From Firmicutes bacterium UBA6132 (lineage in GTDB: Bacteria; Bacillota_A; Clostridia; Tissierellales; Sedimentibacteraceae), in NCBI GenBank assembly GCA_002435835.1, contig DIVM01000228.1, forward strand, positions 1 through 16,699: a stretch of 16,699 nt of DNA. The letters are read 5' to 3'. The notes under the pieces were generated by a model. That model saw only the letters and a program-made list of their open reading frames with translations, was not told the DNA's origin and ran no database searches. Both the position numbers and the translations under genes were made by a program. Below, in pieces: positions 13,688-16,699 of the stretch. Positions within the stretch are counted from its first letter, which is position 1. Each line of letters opens with the position of its first letter.

Positions 13688-14809
13688 CTACTTTACTAAT
13701 TTATTATAACATTCGTCAAACTTCACTAAAAATTCATTAACATCATCAATGGTAGTTAAATGACTTAAGCTTATTCTTAAAGTTGACAAAGATCGTTTCT
13801 TATCTTTTGTAACAGCATAAACTGGTCTTGAAACTGTGTTTGGTGCGCAGCATGCAGATTTAGTTGAAAGATAAATATCGTTTTTATCTAATTCCATTTT
13901 GAAAATTTCAGTATTAATTTTGGGTATACTTATATTTAAAATAAATGGAATTGAATTTTCTGTGGAGTTTATTTTTATAGCATCATATTTTTTAAATGCT
14001 GATTTAATTATTTCATTTAAATTTTTAACATGTTCATAACTATCTTCCATATTTTCATATGAAATAGAAAGTGCTTTTTCACATGCAGCAATCAAATTTA
14101 AAGCAGGAGTTCCGCTTCTAAAATCAGATGAACTTAATCCACCGTGAATTAAAGGTTCTAATAAAATTTTTTCTTTTTTAATTAAAACTCCACATCCATT
14201 TAAACCATAAAATTTATGAGGAGTAAAAGTTACTAAGTCTACATTTTCAAAGGATACTGGTATTTTTCCAACTGCCTGGGTTGCATCTACATGAAAATAA
14301 CAGCGAGGATAAGCTGATATAATATTACCTATTTCATCTACCTGTTGTTTTAGCCCTAATTCTGAGTCAACGTAACAAATGGATACTAATATTGTATCAT
14401 CCCTAATTATTTCTTTTAAATGATTTAAATCAACTAATCCTGTATCAGTTATATCAACATATTCAATTTCAAAACCTTGAGTTTGCAAATATCCCATAGC
14501 ACCATTTACTGATGAATGTTCTAAATATGTTGTTATAATGTGTTTGCCAAATTTTTTATATTGTTGTGAAATTCCTTTTATAGCTAAGTTATTCGATTCA
14601 CTTGCTCCTGAAGTATAAATAATTTCAGATTCTTTCACATTTAATAGTTCTGCTATTTTTTTAGTTGAATCATCCAATCTTTCTTTAGCTTTTAATCCTA
14701 AAGTATGGGAAGAATTAGGATTTGCAATAAATTTTAAAGATACATCCCTAAACACATTTACAACTTCATTATTTACAGGAGTATTTGCAGCATAATCTAA
14801 GAAAATCAT
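13688..14809 (-). CDS. Cysteine desulfurase (NifS/IscS family, class V aminotransferase)
   Basis: 373 aa. This PLP enzyme takes sulfur from cysteine and passes it on as a persulfide. It has LDYAANTPV (4-12), TSGASESNNLAIKG (66-79), LEHSS with the PLP-stacking His98, HVDATQAVGK (173-182) and the Schiff-base Lys199 in FTPHKFYGLNG. The catalytic Cys is Cys320 in STKSACCAPN, followed by a second Cys, and the loop is of the short type. The usual N-N-E-x-G block is VDSELG here (148-152), a departure from IscS/NifS that may mark a special subfamily. It is co-directional with and 6 nt upstream of the TtcA-like gene. Possible -10 boxes on the minus strand are at 14839-14844 and 14874-14879, but -35 matches are poor. 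Confidence 0.9.
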   Translation of the reverse strand: MIFLDYAANTPVNNEVVNVFRDVSLKFIANPNSSHTLGLKAKERLDDSTKKIAELLNVKESEIIYTSGASESNNLAIKGISQQYKKFGKHIITTYLEHSSVNGAMGYLQTQGFEIEYVDITDTGLVDLNHLKEIIRDDTILVSICYVDSELGLKQQVDEIGNIISAYPRCYFHVDATQAVGKIPVSFENVDLVTFTPHKFYGLNGCGVLIKKEKILLEPLIHGGLSSSDFRSGTPALNLIAACEKALSISYENMEDSYEHVKNLNEIIKSAFKKYDAIKINSTENSIPFILNISIPKINTEIFKMELDKNDIYLSTKSACCAPNTVSRPVYAVTKDKKRSLSTLRISLSHLTTIDDVNEFLVKFDECYNKLVK

Positions 14810-14930
14810 TTATATTCTCACTTCCATGTTAATTTAACATTATAAAAACTTATGTTCTTCATAAACTTTTCTAATTATACTATACTTCATATGGATTTTC
14901 TACAAGAAATTCAATAATGCAATATTTATT

Positions 14931-14973
14931 AAAAGAAGAGCCAAGGGGACTTTTTTAATGTCCTCTTGGCTTC
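14931..14973 (-). terminator. Terminator of the TiaS-like/ABC-binding-protein unit
   Basis: A 12-bp stem (14939-14950 with 14960-14971, one G-T pair) lies just past the stop of the TiaS-like gene. On the minus strand the stem runs into CTTCTTTT. It separates that unit from the cysteine desulfurase gene. Confidence 0.75.
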
Positions 14974-14988
14974 ATTTGTTGTTTAAAC

Positions 14989-15735
14989 TTAATATTTCTT
15001 CAACTGTTCCTTTATACATGTATTCCAATCGAATTCTTCAGTATTTTCATCTGTATTTTTGTAGACTAATAATACTTTTTTAAAATCAAGATAAACTGCT
15101 TTTACTTTTTCTCCTAATTTTATTTTCTCATTATTTGATAAAATATGCCCGTCCAAACTTTTAATTACATCCACGTCTGAATTTTGTAGTATTTCTTTAA
15201 CAGTTAATATATCTCTTTGTATTGGAAAATACAGTTTACCTTTTATTCGTCCGTCATTACCAGTTAGCCTTAGTCCAATGCCTGCAAGTGCACCGATTAT
15301 TCCTCCACCAGTACCCCCATGTTCAGAAAGATGAACTCCAACTTTTTTTGCTGTTTCATATGCAATTTCTTTAGTTAGAATTTCTATTTTAGCTCTTTTA
15401 CCGTAGTCTATAAGTAAATCTTTATTATTAATATTTTCAGATTGTGCAATACATAATCCTGGGTCCGATCCTTCAGCGCTTTCTGTTTCTAAAAACTTAA
15501 TTGCATAATTTTTTAAATCATCATATATATCTTTTTCATGGTCAATTACAAAACACATGGTGCTATTATGAGATGTGTAAGGAACATCAGGATGAAAGTA
15601 TAGTTGATGTCTTGTTACGTATGAACATTTGCCCCAATTTTTTTCTTCAATATTTTCAATCATTAAGCTTGCTAATGCTCCTGTACCCCTTGTTTCTAAA
15701 TTGTCTGTGTCATCAATGCATACAAAAGTTTTCAT
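14989..15735 (-). CDS. Short TiaS-like (tRNA-Ile2 agmatinylcytidine synthetase-related) protein
   Basis: 248 aa. The N-terminus CIDDTDN (6-12) with ETRGTG matches the ATP-binding DDTD motif of TiaS. RHQLYFHPDVPYTSHN (42-57) and HGGTGGGIIGALAGIGLRL (139-157) with NDGRIKG agree with the rest of the catalytic region. Archaeal TiaS is about 420 aa and has extra tRNA-binding OB and zinc-ribbon parts, which are absent here. Bacteria normally modify tRNA-Ile2 with TilS, so the substrate is probably something else. It follows the substrate-binding-protein gene directly and is co-transcribed with it. ATG 15735 is chosen because GGAGG is 5 nt upstream. An in-frame ATG at 15747 overlaps the previous stop but contains this ribosome site. 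Confidence 0.72.
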   Translation of the reverse strand: MKTFVCIDDTDNLETRGTGALASLMIENIEEKNWGKCSYVTRHQLYFHPDVPYTSHNSTMCFVIDHEKDIYDDLKNYAIKFLETESAEGSDPGLCIAQSENINNKDLLIDYGKRAKIEILTKEIAYETAKKVGVHLSEHGGTGGGIIGALAGIGLRLTGNDGRIKGKLYFPIQRDILTVKEILQNSDVDVIKSLDGHILSNNEKIKLGEKVKAVYLDFKKVLLVYKNTDENTEEFDWNTCIKEQLKKY

Positions 15736-15740
15736 ATAAA

Positions 15741-15745
15741 CCTCC
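15741..15745 (-). promoter_or_regulatory. Ribosome binding site that decides the TiaS-like start
   Basis: GGAGG on the minus strand, 5 nt before ATG 15735. It lies within the first codons of the longer alternative frame. Confidence 0.7.
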
Positions 15746-15746
15746 A

Positions 15747-16699
15747 TTAATTAGATTTTAATTCTCTCATTCCTTCTCCATTGAGGATTTGCTGAATTTG
15801 TTCTTCATTTAACTTGATATTAAAAAACTTTTCATAATATTCTTTTGTTTCATTTTCCATATAAAAATTCTTAAAATATTCAGGATATAAAAGTTTTGCA
15901 GTCCAGCGAATTGCTAAGGGCGTTTCTAAAGAACCTGGATGACCCCACCTTGAAATACCTACGGGCATTTGATAAACTTTTTTTTCTTTAACACTTTTTA
16001 AAGAAGCCCATTGTTGGTTGGTGAGGATATAATCTGCAACACCCATTTCATTAGCTATAATAACATCGGGATTCCACAAATAAATTTGTTCTAAAGTAGC
16101 ATAGGATTTATCACCATCCGTTTTTAAATCTTCATTTAAAGAAACATTTATACCACCTGCAATTTTTATCCAGTCAGCAGGAAGACTGTTTTTAATATCA
16201 GTTCTAACTGCTTCGTTTACAGAATGATAAACTCTTATTTTTTCATTTTGAGCAATGGTTGAAGTGATTTTTTCAGTTTCTTCAATAGTATTTAAGTAAT
16301 AATTTATATATTCTGAAGCTTTTTCTTCTTCGCCTAAAACTTTTCCTATTATTGAAATTGAGTTTATTTGTTGTTCTATGGAATAAAAATCAATTACAAC
16401 ATAAGGAATATTTAATTTGTTTAATTTTTCAACTACACTTTCATTTAATGCTGTGTCCGATTTTAAAAACACCACATCGGGTTCAGAATTTAAAAGTTCT
16501 TCTATATTAATTGTTCCAGCACTAAATGGAACTGGCAATTCTTTTATATGGGGATGAATTGTAGTCAATACTTTATCCCTTTTTAATCCATCAACTACTG
16601 CTACAATATCATCACCTCTTCCGAGCATTGAAATTACATGACCTGTATATGCATATCCGCATGCGATTTTTTTAACCTTTTTTGAAATTTCAACTTCTT
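15747..16699 (-). CDS. ABC transporter substrate-binding protein, iron/metal-chelate (BtuF/FepB-like) type, 5'-truncated by window edge
   Basis: The frame stays open beyond ATG 16628 to the end of the window (EVEISKKVKKIACGYAYTGH and on), so that Met is internal and the signal peptide lies outside; 316 residues are visible. It is a two-lobed helical-backbone binding protein: MLGRGDDIVAVVDGLKRD, PVPFSAGTINIEELLNSEPDVVF (lobe 1), a long linking helix (GKVLGEEEKASEYINYY) and WNPDVIIANE plus GISRWGHPGSLETPLAIRWTAKLLYPEYF (lobe 2). This class captures ferric siderophores, heme, cobalamin or similar metal chelates for uptake. The ligand cannot be told from sequence. It shares a transcript with the TiaS-like gene (12 nt to its start). 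Permease and ATPase genes, if linked, are upstream. Confidence 0.85.
   Translation of the reverse strand, partial: EVEISKKVKKIACGYAYTGHVISMLGRGDDIVAVVDGLKRDKVLTTIHPHIKELPVPFSAGTINIEELLNSEPDVVFLKSDTALNESVVEKLNKLNIPYVVIDFYSIEQQINSISIIGKVLGEEEKASEYINYYLNTIEETEKITSTIAQNEKIRVYHSVNEAVRTDIKNSLPADWIKIAGGINVSLNEDLKTDGDKSYATLEQIYLWNPDVIIANEMGVADYILTNQQWASLKSVKEKKVYQMPVGISRWGHPGSLETPLAIRWTAKLLYPEYFKNFYMENETKEYYEKFFNIKLNEEQIQQILNGEGMRELKSN

Overview
The window is strongly A+T-rich and uses TGG for Trp. It has strong AGGAGG-type ribosome binding sites, compact one-strand operons and hairpin-plus-T-run terminators. The gene content includes an ECF metal transporter, methenyl-THF cyclohydrolase, a proofreading-dead PolA and a small Gly-rich hydrophobic protein of the type linked to sporulating Firmicutes. 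Together these suggest a low-G+C Gram-positive anaerobe (Clostridia or Tissierellia-like). The species cannot be fixed from the sequence alone. No rRNA, tRNA, CRISPR array, transposase or phage gene was seen.

Left end (1-1840): the 3' end of a methenyl-THF cyclohydrolase/cyclodeaminase gene (fchA-like) and its terminator, then a LysR-family regulator whose likely promoter lies inside the end of fchA. A 38-aa hydrophobic Gly/Cys protein on the minus strand (1464-1580) faces the regulator across a shared terminator. A good housekeeping-type promoter (1662-1690), a palindrome at the predicted transcript start, and a terminator-like hairpin just upstream of the next gene (1771-1821) form the leader of the main operon.

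Core (1842-7532): a six-gene operon, larMN-larQ-larO-larE-larB-larC. It pairs a nickel-type ECF transporter with all three enzymes that build the nickel-pincer nucleotide (NPN) cofactor of lactate racemase. LarB carboxylates and cleaves NaAD, LarE thiolates the product, and LarC inserts nickel using CTP. LarMNQO presumably supplies the nickel, and a His-rich stretch in LarC may hold it. No larA (the known apo-enzyme) lies in the window. LarE has three Cys positioned as in the cluster-dependent type of LarE. larC is one uninterrupted frame, unlike the frameshift-dependent larC of Lactiplantibacillus plantarum.

Middle (7533-12600): stacked hairpins, a divergent Fe/Mn superoxide dismutase on the minus strand, and a 345-nt gene-free gap holding a decayed copy of a short dispersed repeat. 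A plus-strand group follows: polA, coaE and a membrane-anchored protein of unknown function.

Right end (12600-16699, all minus strand): a large bidirectional terminator, then a cysteine desulfurase gene followed 6 nt later by a TtcA-like PP-loop tRNA thiolase gene, a probable sulfur-relay pair. Upstream of these is a two-gene unit: an iron/metal-chelate-type ABC substrate-binding protein (cut by the window edge) and a short TiaS-like ATP-dependent enzyme. The pairing of a transport protein with a TiaS-like enzyme in a bacterium, where TiaS is not expected to act in Ile-tRNA maturation, is the least explained part of the window.
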